Source of the DNA: Candidatus Jettenia caeni
Lineage (GTDB): Bacteria > Planctomycetota > Brocadiia > Brocadiales > Brocadiaceae
NCBI GenBank assembly: GCA_000296795.1
Contig: BAFH01000002.1
Location: forward strand, 246,686 to 310,685
DNA: 64,000 nt
Direction: 5' to 3'
Below are positions 22,409-31,361 of this stretch, in pieces (position 1 is the first letter of the stretch; every line of letters begins with the position of its first letter). The translations under genes were made by a program, and so were the position numbers. The notes beneath the pieces are model-generated. The model did no database searches, was not told the origin of the DNA, and saw only the letters and a program-made list of their open reading frames with translations.

Positions 22409-23134
22409 TTATCTTCTTCTCTTTAACTCAAAATTTGACGTAGTGGCTTTTCCTGCCTCTACCGTCACATCCTGAGACATCTCCTTGAGTTTTTCATGCC
22501 AGGTCTTTAGTACATAGTTTCCTGGAGGAACACCTTCAATTGTATAGTTTCCATCCTTATCTGTAACTGCAAAATAAGGATTATCAAAAGACACAACATA
22601 GCCTGCCATTTCAGCATGAACATTACAGAGCAGAGGCGTCTCACCAATAACATCAAAAGATACCTCTTTTACAACACCTGTAGGATAGGTACCCAAATTA
22701 AACTGTAAAGCTGCCGTTGGAGGTGAAAACACATTATGGCGTACCGCATCACTGTTGGGAAAGTCTACTACAGTACCCCTCTGTAATGCCACAACCCTGG
22801 GTACATAGGTAAGATTAAGCTGATCAACAACTGCGTGCTCAGCAGGAGGAGGAAATTTATTCTCTCCTACTTTCTCAATATATACTACGGCATCAGCATT
22901 ATTCCTCATTTTTTGACAAGTAACTACACCCGTAATAGAACCTGCATTCTCTACCTTTGGCAGGTTTTTAACAGTCTTTTTCAGTTTCTGCTGCGCCTCT
23001 TCCAACTTCTTTTGTGCTTCAGCAATCTCTTCTGCTGTTAAAGCCTTCTTTTCTTCTTGAGCCCAAGTTAATGAACTATATGAAAATGCAATCACCGATA
23101 ACGAGAGTATACCAGAAATCAAATATCTCTTCAT
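22409..23134 (-). CDS. secreted cupredoxin-like copper protein with C-terminal carboxypeptidase-regulatory-like domain
   Basis: A signal peptide (to about residue 25, SLTWAQ) is followed by a lysine/glutamate-rich coiled stretch (residues 28-60). The cupredoxin-like fold has a type-1 copper ligand set His133 (VRHNVF) and Cys170-x2-His173-x2-Met176 (CNVHAEM). The end, from about residue 185, is a beta-sandwich of the carboxypeptidase regulatory type (YFAVTDKDGNYTIEGVPPGNYVL). It is probably a periplasmic or paryphoplasmic electron carrier. It lies directly after nxrA on the same strand. A paralogue with the same architecture sits at 40657-41412. Confidence 0.8.
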   Translation of the reverse strand: MKRYLISGILSLSVIAFSYSSLTWAQEEKKALTAEEIAEAQKKLEEAQQKLKKTVKNLPKVENAGSITGVVTCQKMRNNADAVVYIEKVGENKFPPPAEHAVVDQLNLTYVPRVVALQRGTVVDFPNSDAVRHNVFSPPTAALQFNLGTYPTGVVKEVSFDVIGETPLLCNVHAEMAGYVVSFDNPYFAVTDKDGNYTIEGVPPGNYVLKTWHEKLKEMSQDVTVEAGKATTSNFELKRRR

Positions 23135-23184
23135 AAATTCTTTTTTCTCCCTTTATACAAAATGAATGAAAAAAATCTAAATTA

Positions 23185-23225
23185 AACGAGCTAACCGATG
23201 TATTATAACCATCTGCTAGCTCGTT
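23185..23225 (-). terminator. hairpin between nxrA and the cupredoxin gene
   Basis: Arms AACGAGCTA (23185-23193) and TAGCTCGTT (23217-23225) form a 9-base stem with a 23-base loop. A T-rich stretch follows on the minus strand but only after a few bases, so this may be a partial terminator or an mRNA-stabilising end that lowers expression of the downstream gene. Confidence 0.45.
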
Positions 23226-23247
23226 ATCATATTTTACAAAATTTACC

Positions 23248-26200
23248 TTACGCTTTTTCCACCTTTATTAATTCTCCGCTCAGGTATTTTTTCATGAAAT
23301 CATTCTCATTGCCAGCGGTATACCCTGTCTTTGCCGGATCCCATAGCCCCTTACCTCCAATACCACCGTCCTCTGCCTTAGTAATCTTTACCAGGGTCTC
23401 CTTTGGCACTGTGTTGATGCCATGATTATCTGCCTCAAAACCAAAAACAAACTTCATACCAATCTTCGCTTTGTGAAACAGACTATCCAATTGATGCATG
23501 GGCATGGACCAATCTCTGGTAATACTCTGTTGTGATCCATAACGGAAGCTTGATTGATACCCGGTGCCTGCCGATAGCGCCCTTCCATCAGGTCTTGTCT
23601 CATGAGCCTTCACCGACCGCTCTGTTGAAATCCACGCAGAGTGCTTCATCATGGTCACCCCGTACGGATATGCCGGATTGTACTTACACCGTAACATCAG
23701 ACGCGCTACCTTATAGAACGGGTCGCTCGGCTTCCACCCCTCATATGGCCTGTCCGCAGGGTTGGCATCCACATACACATAATCACCATCATTGATTCCT
23801 AAATCCTTCGCCGCTTCCGGATTCATATGGATTTGATGTTCCCCCACGCCGGGCATTCTCTTATCCATCCGGTAGGGGTCGCCAAAGTTGTTGTTCCAGA
23901 TAAAGTTCCAGTCCGTTACCGCCCACTGGGAATGTACCGTATGGCGGGATTTCGGTGTTACACAATAGAACTTATATCCCTTCTCCCACAAGAAGTTCTT
24001 CGTTTTCTTTGTCTCAGCCCACGACTTCTTGATGTTCCTTACCGTTCTCTCATCCCAATGTTCTGCATCCTCCGGTATTCCATAATCATCGGGACGGATA
24101 TACGGATTGGTGCTGACGATGACATTCGGAAGATACTGGGTTGCCTCCGGTCCTTCACGGTGTACGATAAAGTTCTCACCGTACTCTATAATCTCCGATT
24201 CATCATTGTACCCCTGTAATCTCCCTGTTGGTGTATAGAAGGGGATGCTTTCATGTACCTGTTCCCAGAATGGATGTCTCGGATAGGTACGGTAGAGCAG
24301 CAAGGCAACTCCTGGCTCGCCATATTTCCCATTAATGATGTCAACAAAACTGTATCCCTTTGTCGTCGTACTGCCATCCAATAATCTCTGGATATAGACC
24401 TCTGGTCTTCCCTCGAGGGCAAACTTCCAAACATCATGGAATCTCATATCTCTGAGGAGCTCTCCAAGCTTGGCTGCCATACCCGCAAGGATCATCACAT
24501 CATCCTTAGAGTCGTTCACCGGTTTTATACCGCCCTTCCATATCTGAATGAAGGGATTGGAGCATGAGGTGGTAATCTCATGGGTCTCAAACTCTGCCCA
24601 GGAGTTTGCCGGAAATGCAAAATCGGCATATTCAATAGAGCCGGTCATCTCTATATCGTTCGACATGATTTGTTCGATATTAGGATTAACATTCTTCAGC
24701 ATCTGGTACACATGCTTGGCATTGTTTACCAGGTTTACGTTCGTAAACCACATGATTTTCGTTGGCGTCGGCATATGGGTTTTACCCGTAAAGCATTTAC
24801 GTCCATACTTGGGGGTATCCACAATTAACGGCCTGTCATTGTGATTCCAGTACGCCACTTCTTCATCATAGGCGCGCCCCTTTACTTTGAGATCCATTGC
24901 AGGCGCATCAGGATCAAGGTTCGGGTTAAACACATCCTCTGCTACCCATCCATAGAATCCGGGACCACTCCACTTTGATGCCTGGAAATTGCCCGCCTTA
25001 TAGTTACCTGCCCAGGTATGAGAGCCTGAACCAGGATAACCGATATTCCCCGTTAACATCAGAGGTAAATAGGTCGACCTATTCATAAGTGTTGCATGGA
25101 ACCAGTGGTTAATACCCTCACCATAATGGATTGCTACCGGCTTAATGGTTGCTATATCATGTGCCAGCCTTACGATTAACTCCTTTGGTGAGTTCGTCAT
25201 TTCAACGACACTGTCAATATCGTAATCCTTCAAATGTATTTTATACATCTCAAAGAGCGGCATGACCTCTATTTCTTTGCCATCTACTGTTTTCACCTTG
25301 AATGTTCCATCGAGAGCCGGATCAATACCCTTTGCAACAAGCTTATCACCTACATCATCACGGGTAATCGCTTTTGGGCTCTTTGTCTTTGCATCCCATA
25401 CCACAAAGTCCCCGATAATCTCCCTCTGGTCATCATGCAAACCGTGAATCTTATAGCTTGCCCCATGTGAAATATCCTCTAGTTTATAATCCGGGAAGAT
25501 ATCTTTCGCCTGCAACCTCTTCAGGGTATCCGTCCTTACCAGTAAGGGGAAATCGGTAAACTTCTTCACATAATCTGCATCATACAACTTCTCATCCATG
25601 AGGATCCTGGTTATCCCCAGGAACAATGCCGTATCGGTATTACACTTGATCGGTATCCAGTAATCTGCCTTTTGAGCAGACGGGCTATACTCAGGGGTAA
25701 TAACAACCAACTTCCCACCTCTCTCGAAAACCTGGGTTAACCAGTGCGCCTCAGGCATTTTATTCTCAATCAGATTCTTTCCGGTCTGGATTACCAACTT
25801 TGAGAATCGTACATCATTCATGTCTACATCCGATGTCTGTAATCCATGAGAGAACGGATGTCCGGGAGCCTGATCACCATGCCAGGTATAGTTTGACCAG
25901 TTTCTTCCGCCCAATGCCTTGTCTGGCCCAACACCCCTGTTGTGACTATCGACCAGGGCAAGGGAATTGTTAAACCGGTACATCCCATATTTACCAATAA
26001 CACCGAGTAGTCCCATACCACCGCGTCCCTTAAAGGTTCGTGTGCCGGCACCCTTCATCGCATCAACCATCTCTTTGGGATAACCCTGATCCAGGAGTTT
26101 CCTTGCACCTTCTTCCCCGCTATACTTTTTGGTAATGTGGATAATGCCCTTTGCTGCATAGGTCCAGGCGTCATCCCAGGAGGCCTTTAAGAGTTCATCC

Positions 26201-26697
26201 TGACCTCTGGCATCAAACATATACTTTGATTTATTTTCCGGTGTTAGTTCCGGGAATCCATCATCAGCCCATTGCTTCCATCCCTTTCGTATCAGAGGAT
26301 ACCGTAACCGATAGGGACCGTATACCCTGCGATGGAAGGTATATCCTTTCAGGCACATTCTGGGGTTCCAGTTCCTTGTAGCCTTATTTCCATACAGGTC
26401 TGCGTAGTTCTGATGATCATAATTCTGTTCAACCCTCATGAGTACTTCGTTTCTCACAAACGCCCTCACTCTACAGGCATGGGTATCATTGGGAGAGCAA
26501 CAATAAGTGAAGGTACGATCGTACCGGTACTGTTCTCGATATACACTTTCCCATGCACGGTCTGGATAAGCATCCAGGGGGTTTCCAACTTCTACGGCGG
26601 GCTTTAACAACCTGAACGCCATTGCCTTATTGGCAAGGGTAAAGGTCGCACCCGTTGCGCCTGTCACCTGTAGGAAAGTCCTCCTCGTAAGTTTCAT
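23248..26697 (-). CDS. nxrA: nitrite oxidoreductase alpha subunit, molybdopterin enzyme
   Basis: NxrA oxidises nitrite to nitrate at a molybdenum bis-MGD site and supplies electrons to anammox carbon fixation. The protein has 1149 residues, the size known for anammox NxrA. A twin-arginine signal (TRRTFLQVTGATGATFTLA) starts at the ATG at 26697, which has an AAGGAG site; the frame itself opens ten codons earlier. The likely FS0 cluster ligands are in CCSPNDTHAC (residues 66-75) plus Cys115. Asp290 in QTSDVDMND fits the molybdenum-ligating aspartate of the type II DMSO-reductase family. It is the last nxr gene of the operon, after the chaperone and an HExxH protein. Confidence 0.95.
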   Translation of the reverse strand: MKLTRRTFLQVTGATGATFTLANKAMAFRLLKPAVEVGNPLDAYPDRAWESVYREQYRYDRTFTYCCSPNDTHACRVRAFVRNEVLMRVEQNYDHQNYADLYGNKATRNWNPRMCLKGYTFHRRVYGPYRLRYPLIRKGWKQWADDGFPELTPENKSKYMFDARGQDELLKASWDDAWTYAAKGIIHITKKYSGEEGARKLLDQGYPKEMVDAMKGAGTRTFKGRGGMGLLGVIGKYGMYRFNNSLALVDSHNRGVGPDKALGGRNWSNYTWHGDQAPGHPFSHGLQTSDVDMNDVRFSKLVIQTGKNLIENKMPEAHWLTQVFERGGKLVVITPEYSPSAQKADYWIPIKCNTDTALFLGITRILMDEKLYDADYVKKFTDFPLLVRTDTLKRLQAKDIFPDYKLEDISHGASYKIHGLHDDQREIIGDFVVWDAKTKSPKAITRDDVGDKLVAKGIDPALDGTFKVKTVDGKEIEVMPLFEMYKIHLKDYDIDSVVEMTNSPKELIVRLAHDIATIKPVAIHYGEGINHWFHATLMNRSTYLPLMLTGNIGYPGSGSHTWAGNYKAGNFQASKWSGPGFYGWVAEDVFNPNLDPDAPAMDLKVKGRAYDEEVAYWNHNDRPLIVDTPKYGRKCFTGKTHMPTPTKIMWFTNVNLVNNAKHVYQMLKNVNPNIEQIMSNDIEMTGSIEYADFAFPANSWAEFETHEITTSCSNPFIQIWKGGIKPVNDSKDDVMILAGMAAKLGELLRDMRFHDVWKFALEGRPEVYIQRLLDGSTTTKGYSFVDIINGKYGEPGVALLLYRTYPRHPFWEQVHESIPFYTPTGRLQGYNDESEIIEYGENFIVHREGPEATQYLPNVIVSTNPYIRPDDYGIPEDAEHWDERTVRNIKKSWAETKKTKNFLWEKGYKFYCVTPKSRHTVHSQWAVTDWNFIWNNNFGDPYRMDKRMPGVGEHQIHMNPEAAKDLGINDGDYVYVDANPADRPYEGWKPSDPFYKVARLMLRCKYNPAYPYGVTMMKHSAWISTERSVKAHETRPDGRALSAGTGYQSSFRYGSQQSITRDWSMPMHQLDSLFHKAKIGMKFVFGFEADNHGINTVPKETLVKITKAEDGGIGGKGLWDPAKTGYTAGNENDFMKKYLSGELIKVEKA

Positions 26698-26761
26698 ACT
26701 TCCTACTCCTTTCTCAAATAAAAACATTTATATAAAAATTTTAACTATTAAAGCCCTATAA

Positions 26762-27715
26762 TTAACAAACGGAACTCCGTACCTTATACACCTCTATACA
26801 TCTCTCGCAAACACCATCGTCAGGCTCCCAATCAGGGAAATCTCTCTTAATATTATCTATGATATAAGAATCATGATTGAGATTTTCAACCCAATTATAG
26901 GTACGAAATTGACACAAAGGACATTGTGCTCCAGGCAAGAGTGTTTTTTTCATTTTTTGAACGTGCTTTATTGGCAATCCTTCTGAAATCTTGATCACCT
27001 TATTTACATCTTTCGCCAACTCTAATATCTTATTATGTGTTAAGCATTCGTCTTGCCAGAGAACATTAAAAATTGCAGCTTTTATTTCTGTTGGAATCTT
27101 TTTATACAGTGATTCAAACTCTGCATATCGTCCTTCTTTATCTGAAATGGTTTCCTTCTCTTTTCTTATCAACCTGCTATCTACAAAGATATCCCAAAAG
27201 ATACTATATCTTTCCGTAATAATACTCTCTTCCATAGGATTACAACCGAGACGTTCATCCTTATAATCAAAAGATTCGCTGAGCATATCGGAAACATGCA
27301 TTAATTCATGACGAATCAATTTTTTTAGATATGCAATTTCCTGAAAGCGGTCAATTAACAATTTTATAATAATCCGTTTTTGCTCAGTTCCTTCACCTGG
27401 CCCTTTCATAAGACTAGAGCCTTCATCAAAAGGATTTTTTGCCTTTGTTATCACCCCACCGATAACTTTTCCTTCAAGATCGGGAAACTCATCGAAAGAT
27501 TCTTTAATCAAGTTAAAAAAGCCAAGTTTCTTAAAAAAATCCCACTCAATCTTTTTAAATTGCGCCGGCCTTTCATCCAAAGGAAAATTCTCGTAGACAG
27601 GGTCAGTAAGAGCGTGATATTCATTCGTAAGAGTATAATCACCTTTTTCCTCTTTTACCTTTAATTCCCGGAAAATCGCTTCTTCGATTAAATTTGGATC
27701 AAATTCAATTTTCAT
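26762..27715 (-). CDS. HExxH-motif protein with C-terminal zinc-binding cysteines, in the nxr operon
   Basis: The 317-residue protein is not a known nitrate reductase or Nxr subunit. Near residue 134 it reads LIRHELMHVSDML, a metalloprotease-type HExxH (His136, Glu137, His140) in a predicted helix. Near the C-terminus there are CPLC and, about 35 residues later, CERC, which could bind zinc or an Fe-S cluster. There is no signal peptide, so it is cytoplasmic. It lies 64 bases upstream of nxrA and 16 bases after the chaperone gene. By position it could be a maturation protease or assembly factor for NxrA, but this is inference. The ATG at 27715 is preferred over the TTG at 27724. Confidence 0.78.
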   Translation of the reverse strand: MKIEFDPNLIEEAIFRELKVKEEKGDYTLTNEYHALTDPVYENFPLDERPAQFKKIEWDFFKKLGFFNLIKESFDEFPDLEGKVIGGVITKAKNPFDEGSSLMKGPGEGTEQKRIIIKLLIDRFQEIAYLKKLIRHELMHVSDMLSESFDYKDERLGCNPMEESIITERYSIFWDIFVDSRLIRKEKETISDKEGRYAEFESLYKKIPTEIKAAIFNVLWQDECLTHNKILELAKDVNKVIKISEGLPIKHVQKMKKTLLPGAQCPLCQFRTYNWVENLNHDSYIIDNIKRDFPDWEPDDGVCERCIEVYKVRSSVC

Positions 27716-27731
27716 ACAATACAAACTCCAT

Positions 27732-28526
27732 TTAATCTAAATTACTATCTTCTGAAGAAGCACAGGATAAACACTCATCCGGAGCGCCAGCTACCATGTC
27801 TTGATTTAGATCAGATTCTTTAAACATCTCAGTTTTCACATTCATCAACTTCATCTCTAATCTCATAAACTCTTTTGTTAATACAGCTAATGCATGATAA
27901 AAACCTTCTTCTGCCCTTCTGCCAAACAAAATCGCAAAAAGCGGCACCCATTTCCCAATATGTTCCTTGAGAAACTTCTTTTGTGCATCTACGCATATTT
28001 GCGCCTTTTCTTCTCCATCATTTTCTTGCGCATAAGCTTGCTTATACAACAAAAAATGCATGAATTCCAGTTCTACACTAACATGATCGCCTCGTTCTTT
28101 CTCTACATCAGATATTTCCAATCCAAAGGCAGTATAAAAACCCTGAATATCTGCTAGTTCATGCGTTTGTTGATATATGTGCGCAGAACCATATTGGGTT
28201 TCATACAATGGACACTCTTTCGATATCGTATGACCAACAATGCGCTGATATACCTTCTGCAAGGTTGCAATAGGGGTATTATCATGCAACTGATGTACTG
28301 CATCCAAACATCTGCGCAACTCACTCACATCGTCAATTTCCTTATAACAGAGCTCCAGGTTTTTTTTGTATTCTTCAAAATCAGAACTCTTAAAAATCGA
28401 AAGATTCTTTTCTATTGGATAGAGATAACACGCAGAAAGAATATGATACATAATACTACGCGTCAGCATATTCTCTACACCAGGTGGAACATGTTGATCC
28501 AAAAGATTACTACTTTTTACTTCCAT
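27732..28526 (-). CDS. TorD/NarJ-like chaperone for NxrA
   Basis: The all-helical, acidic 264-residue protein carries TorD-family signatures: CPLYETQYG, then QTHELADIQGFYTAFGLE and DHVSVELEFMHFLLYKQAYA. Such chaperones bind the twin-arginine signal of a molybdoenzyme and hold export until cofactor insertion, which fits the Tat signal on NxrA. A cysteine pair (CLSC) is near the C-terminus. The frame opens with TTG at 28538; the ATG at 28526 is more likely. It follows nxrB by 14 bases. Confidence 0.85.
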   Translation of the reverse strand: MEVKSSNLLDQHVPPGVENMLTRSIMYHILSACYLYPIEKNLSIFKSSDFEEYKKNLELCYKEIDDVSELRRCLDAVHQLHDNTPIATLQKVYQRIVGHTISKECPLYETQYGSAHIYQQTHELADIQGFYTAFGLEISDVEKERGDHVSVELEFMHFLLYKQAYAQENDGEEKAQICVDAQKKFLKEHIGKWVPLFAILFGRRAEEGFYHALAVLTKEFMRLEMKLMNVKTEMFKESDLNQDMVAGAPDECLSCASSEDSNLD

Positions 28527-28540
28527 AATAAACCTCAATC

Positions 28541-29755
28541 CTAAATTGAATTGTAATGCTTTGGGTCTCTAATATACAGAGGTTCTTCTACCGTTGTTCT
28601 CACAATCTCCTGACCATCCTCACCAAAGCCAATAACAGTATCGTTGAACATCTCAAATTTCTTCCCATGAATTACCGTCTCAAATACCTTAGGGCCTTCC
28701 TCAATCTTGTATTCAAATACAATTGTTTGTGTCATCCTGAATAAAGACATAACTGCCAATAACTCTCTTGAGGGTACCATAAATTTCTCAACTGCTTCGT
28801 CTACACCAGGACCAAACATCTGCCTTAAATATGATCTTGGCGCCCATCTCGGTGGTATGTAATAGATATTCGGTTCCGTTCCAAACTGCGGATACAACGG
28901 TAGTGCTACCTTATGATGTCTGATTAGCCAAGTTACTGGGTTTTTCGGATTATCATCTAAAAATCCCTGTAACCGAATTTGCCCTACACAGGCAGACATA
29001 CACCGGGTTTCCATAGGACGTCCCTTCGTTAAGGGGTCTTTCCCCTCAATCCTAGGATAACAGGCAATACATTTTTCGCTTACCCTGGTCAAACCTCTAT
29101 ACATCGGTTTCTTATAGGGACACTGCTCAACACACTTTCGGTATCCCCTGCACCTTTTTTGGTCAATGAGAACGATTCCGTCCTCTTTTCTTTTATAAAT
29201 TGCCTTTCTCGGACAGGCAGCTAAGCAGCCAGGATACGTACAATGATTACAAAGCCTCTGAATATAGAAAAACCATCGGCTATGCTCCGGCAATGAAGAG
29301 TATTCATCTGGCTTATTATTACTCTTTGCTACATCTTCACCAAAATTGGGCGCTCTCCATTCTTTATCCTCAGGAATATACCCTACCGCCCATTGATTCA
29401 GGTTCTTCTTTGCAGATGCCTCAAAAATAGTATCACCTTCATACACACCGTACGGGGATAATTTCTCATCTTTCTCATCGGTATACCAGGTATTTTCACC
29501 GTTATCGATGAGCTTTAACGTCTTAACATCCCATGATTGGGGGTATCCACCGTATGGCTTCGTTTCCACATTGTTCCACCACATGTATTCCTGTCCCTTA
29601 TTATACGTCCATGCGCTCTTACAAGCCATGGTACAAGTCTGACAGGCAATACACCTATTGATGTTAAATATTGCTGCAAACTGCTTTTTTGGTCTGGATT
29701 CAAAATAGGGATACTCCATACGTCTCCCTAGATGCCAGTTATGTACTAGTGTCAT
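28541..29755 (-). CDS. nxrB: nitrite oxidoreductase beta subunit, Fe-S protein
   Basis: NxrB carries electrons from the NxrA cluster to the heme subunit. Four cysteine motifs are visible in 404 residues: C35-x2-C38-x2-C41-x3-C45; C169-x2-C172-x4-C177-x3-C181; C202-x2-Y205-x2-C208-x3-C212; and C229-x2-C232-x19-C252-x3-C256. The tyrosine at position 205 replaces the second cysteine, as tryptophan does in NarH, so this is expected to be a 3Fe-4S cluster. The protein lacks its own signal and must be exported with NxrA. A strong AAGGAGG site precedes the ATG at 29755. Confidence 0.96.
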   Translation of the reverse strand: MTLVHNWHLGRRMEYPYFESRPKKQFAAIFNINRCIACQTCTMACKSAWTYNKGQEYMWWNNVETKPYGGYPQSWDVKTLKLIDNGENTWYTDEKDEKLSPYGVYEGDTIFEASAKKNLNQWAVGYIPEDKEWRAPNFGEDVAKSNNKPDEYSSLPEHSRWFFYIQRLCNHCTYPGCLAACPRKAIYKRKEDGIVLIDQKRCRGYRKCVEQCPYKKPMYRGLTRVSEKCIACYPRIEGKDPLTKGRPMETRCMSACVGQIRLQGFLDDNPKNPVTWLIRHHKVALPLYPQFGTEPNIYYIPPRWAPRSYLRQMFGPGVDEAVEKFMVPSRELLAVMSLFRMTQTIVFEYKIEEGPKVFETVIHGKKFEMFNDTVIGFGEDGQEIVRTTVEEPLYIRDPKHYNSI

Positions 29756-29794
29756 TTTTTTAATCCTCCTTAACTTTATTTTCCACAGAGTAAA

Positions 29795-30769
29795 CTATTG
29801 CCAAGCAACCTTTTCCAGCGTTGCAGGATGCCATTGAGTAGATATGTTTTTTTGTCCGTTCCTATCCTTTTCCGCACCATTCCATACAGCCATGTTAAAA
29901 AAGGTTTTTCCACCAGGAACAAATTGCACATCATGAGGATCTTCTGTTATCAACGGACGATACATAATTACAGTCCATACACCATCTTCGTATTTACTAC
30001 ATCCATTTACATCCTGATGGTCCTGAGTGGTAAGGGTACCAAAGCCTTCTGCATTCAAATCCTCTACGGATCTTCCCCTTCCAGGCTGAGAGAGCAAATT
30101 GTGTGCTGCCCTACCACCGGACAAAACTGCAACACTGGTTATTAAGTCCCTGTGGTAATATACACTGTATGGATTAGTATTAAAATCATCATGCATATTC
30201 GGATATTGCGCCTCAACATCCTCTAATTCACCCTTCACAAGTAAATCAGCATCCCAGTCCGATTTCCAGTGCCAAAGATTTGTCGGTTTCTCTCTATCTC
30301 CCATCCTCGGACTAAAATGTTCTGCCGGTGTTATTTCTACAGCGCCCAAAGGAAACATCAAAGCAACGGCGTCTCTGAATTCCTGAGCAGCAATCGCCCT
30401 TGCATTCTTTGTTGGATCGCTCCACGTAATTTGAAAGTAAATCATCATCCCATCATGAATTGCCTTTACCTCTGCGCTATTTATAGAACCTCCACCATTT
30501 GGAAATGCCTTATCTTGTATTTGCAACCCAATATTAACTCCCGAAGCTTCTTTGAACGAACCTCTTAGCGATTCAACATCCATATGATACGGTTTTTCCA
30601 CCGGCACATACTTTACGGTCAAAACATCCTTTGCAGGAGTAAATTCTTCTTCGCTCATCCCTTTAACCCCTGGCGCTGTTTCCTCAGCTGCGTATACCGT
30701 AGCGCTAAGCAAAGCACAGCTTAGGAGGGTTAAACCATATCTCTTTAACATCCTATAACCTTTCATCAT
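29795..30769 (-). CDS. nxrC: nitrite oxidoreductase gamma subunit, secreted heme-b protein
   Basis: NxrC belongs to the ethylbenzene dehydrogenase/DMSO-reductase-like heme-b subunits and passes electrons out of the NxrAB pair. A Sec signal peptide (LKRYGLTLLSCALLSATVYA) precedes the mature domain. Features of the family include GLQIQDKAFPNG, MMIYFQITWSDPTKN, the MFPLG segment and NLWHWKSDWDADLL. The start at 30769 (one of two adjacent ATGs, after AGGAGAGGGAA) is preferred; the frame opens at 30802. It is the first gene of the nxr operon, preceded by a 590-base non-coding region. Confidence 0.93.
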   Translation of the reverse strand: MMKGYRMLKRYGLTLLSCALLSATVYAAEETAPGVKGMSEEEFTPAKDVLTVKYVPVEKPYHMDVESLRGSFKEASGVNIGLQIQDKAFPNGGGSINSAEVKAIHDGMMIYFQITWSDPTKNARAIAAQEFRDAVALMFPLGAVEITPAEHFSPRMGDREKPTNLWHWKSDWDADLLVKGELEDVEAQYPNMHDDFNTNPYSVYYHRDLITSVAVLSGGRAAHNLLSQPGRGRSVEDLNAEGFGTLTTQDHQDVNGCSKYEDGVWTVIMYRPLITEDPHDVQFVPGGKTFFNMAVWNGAEKDRNGQKNISTQWHPATLEKVAWQ

Positions 30770-31361
30770 TTCCCTCTCCTCCTCTAAAAACTTCATTTTC
30801 AACTATTTTTAAATAGATTTATATCTTCATTTCTCTTATTGAGTACGTTACGAAAAGAAATCACATTAATTCCACTTTCCTCCTTCCCACTACTGTAATT
30901 AAATTTTGATAAATCAAAAATTTTTACAGGTTTAGACAAAATTCATTAATGCAGCAAAATATGTTCCATTTCCTAAAACCAACACATCCTTAAGTAAAGC
31001 ACCTTTACTATGTTATTTCAGTATAAACATATTAACTATTCTTGCTATTTAAAAAATTCCATAATAAAACCACCTCTTACTGAAATAAATAATGCATAAC
31101 TGAAATATAGATTAAGAAATTGAAACGAACAAGAGATTCACAATCTTTTCTAATTTTGCTATATCTATTTGGTGATAGTTCATCTTGATGTTTAGTATTA
31201 ACTTCCATATCAACTAGTGGATTGGAAACCAATGAGGACATAATAACGCACACATCTCGAGGTAGATATAAACGATGGTTAGCTGATAGCTATATTTATA
31301 TCCAAAAAAATCAACACTTCCTGAATTAAAACTGGTTCATTTTACACCAGGTAGTATCTTA
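30770..31361. other. long regulatory region upstream of nxrC
   Basis: No gene of convincing length is present. The strand is very AT-rich. Visible structure includes an AATTTTGAT/ATCAAAA palindrome near 30902-30924 and three copies of ACTGAAATA (31013-31107). No clear -35/-10 pair could be assigned for nxrC. The region also holds the 3' end of the UspA transcript, with no strong terminator. Confidence 0.5.
31013..31107. repeat. three ACTGAAATA boxes upstream of nxrC
   Basis: TTATTTCAGTA (31013-31023) and TACTGAAATAA (31078-31088) form a perfect 11-base inverted pair. A third copy, ACTGAAATA at 31099-31107, repeats the second in direct orientation at a 20-base period (31079 to 31099), about two helical turns. 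They may be binding sites for a regulator of the nxr operon or of its neighbour. Confidence 0.4.
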
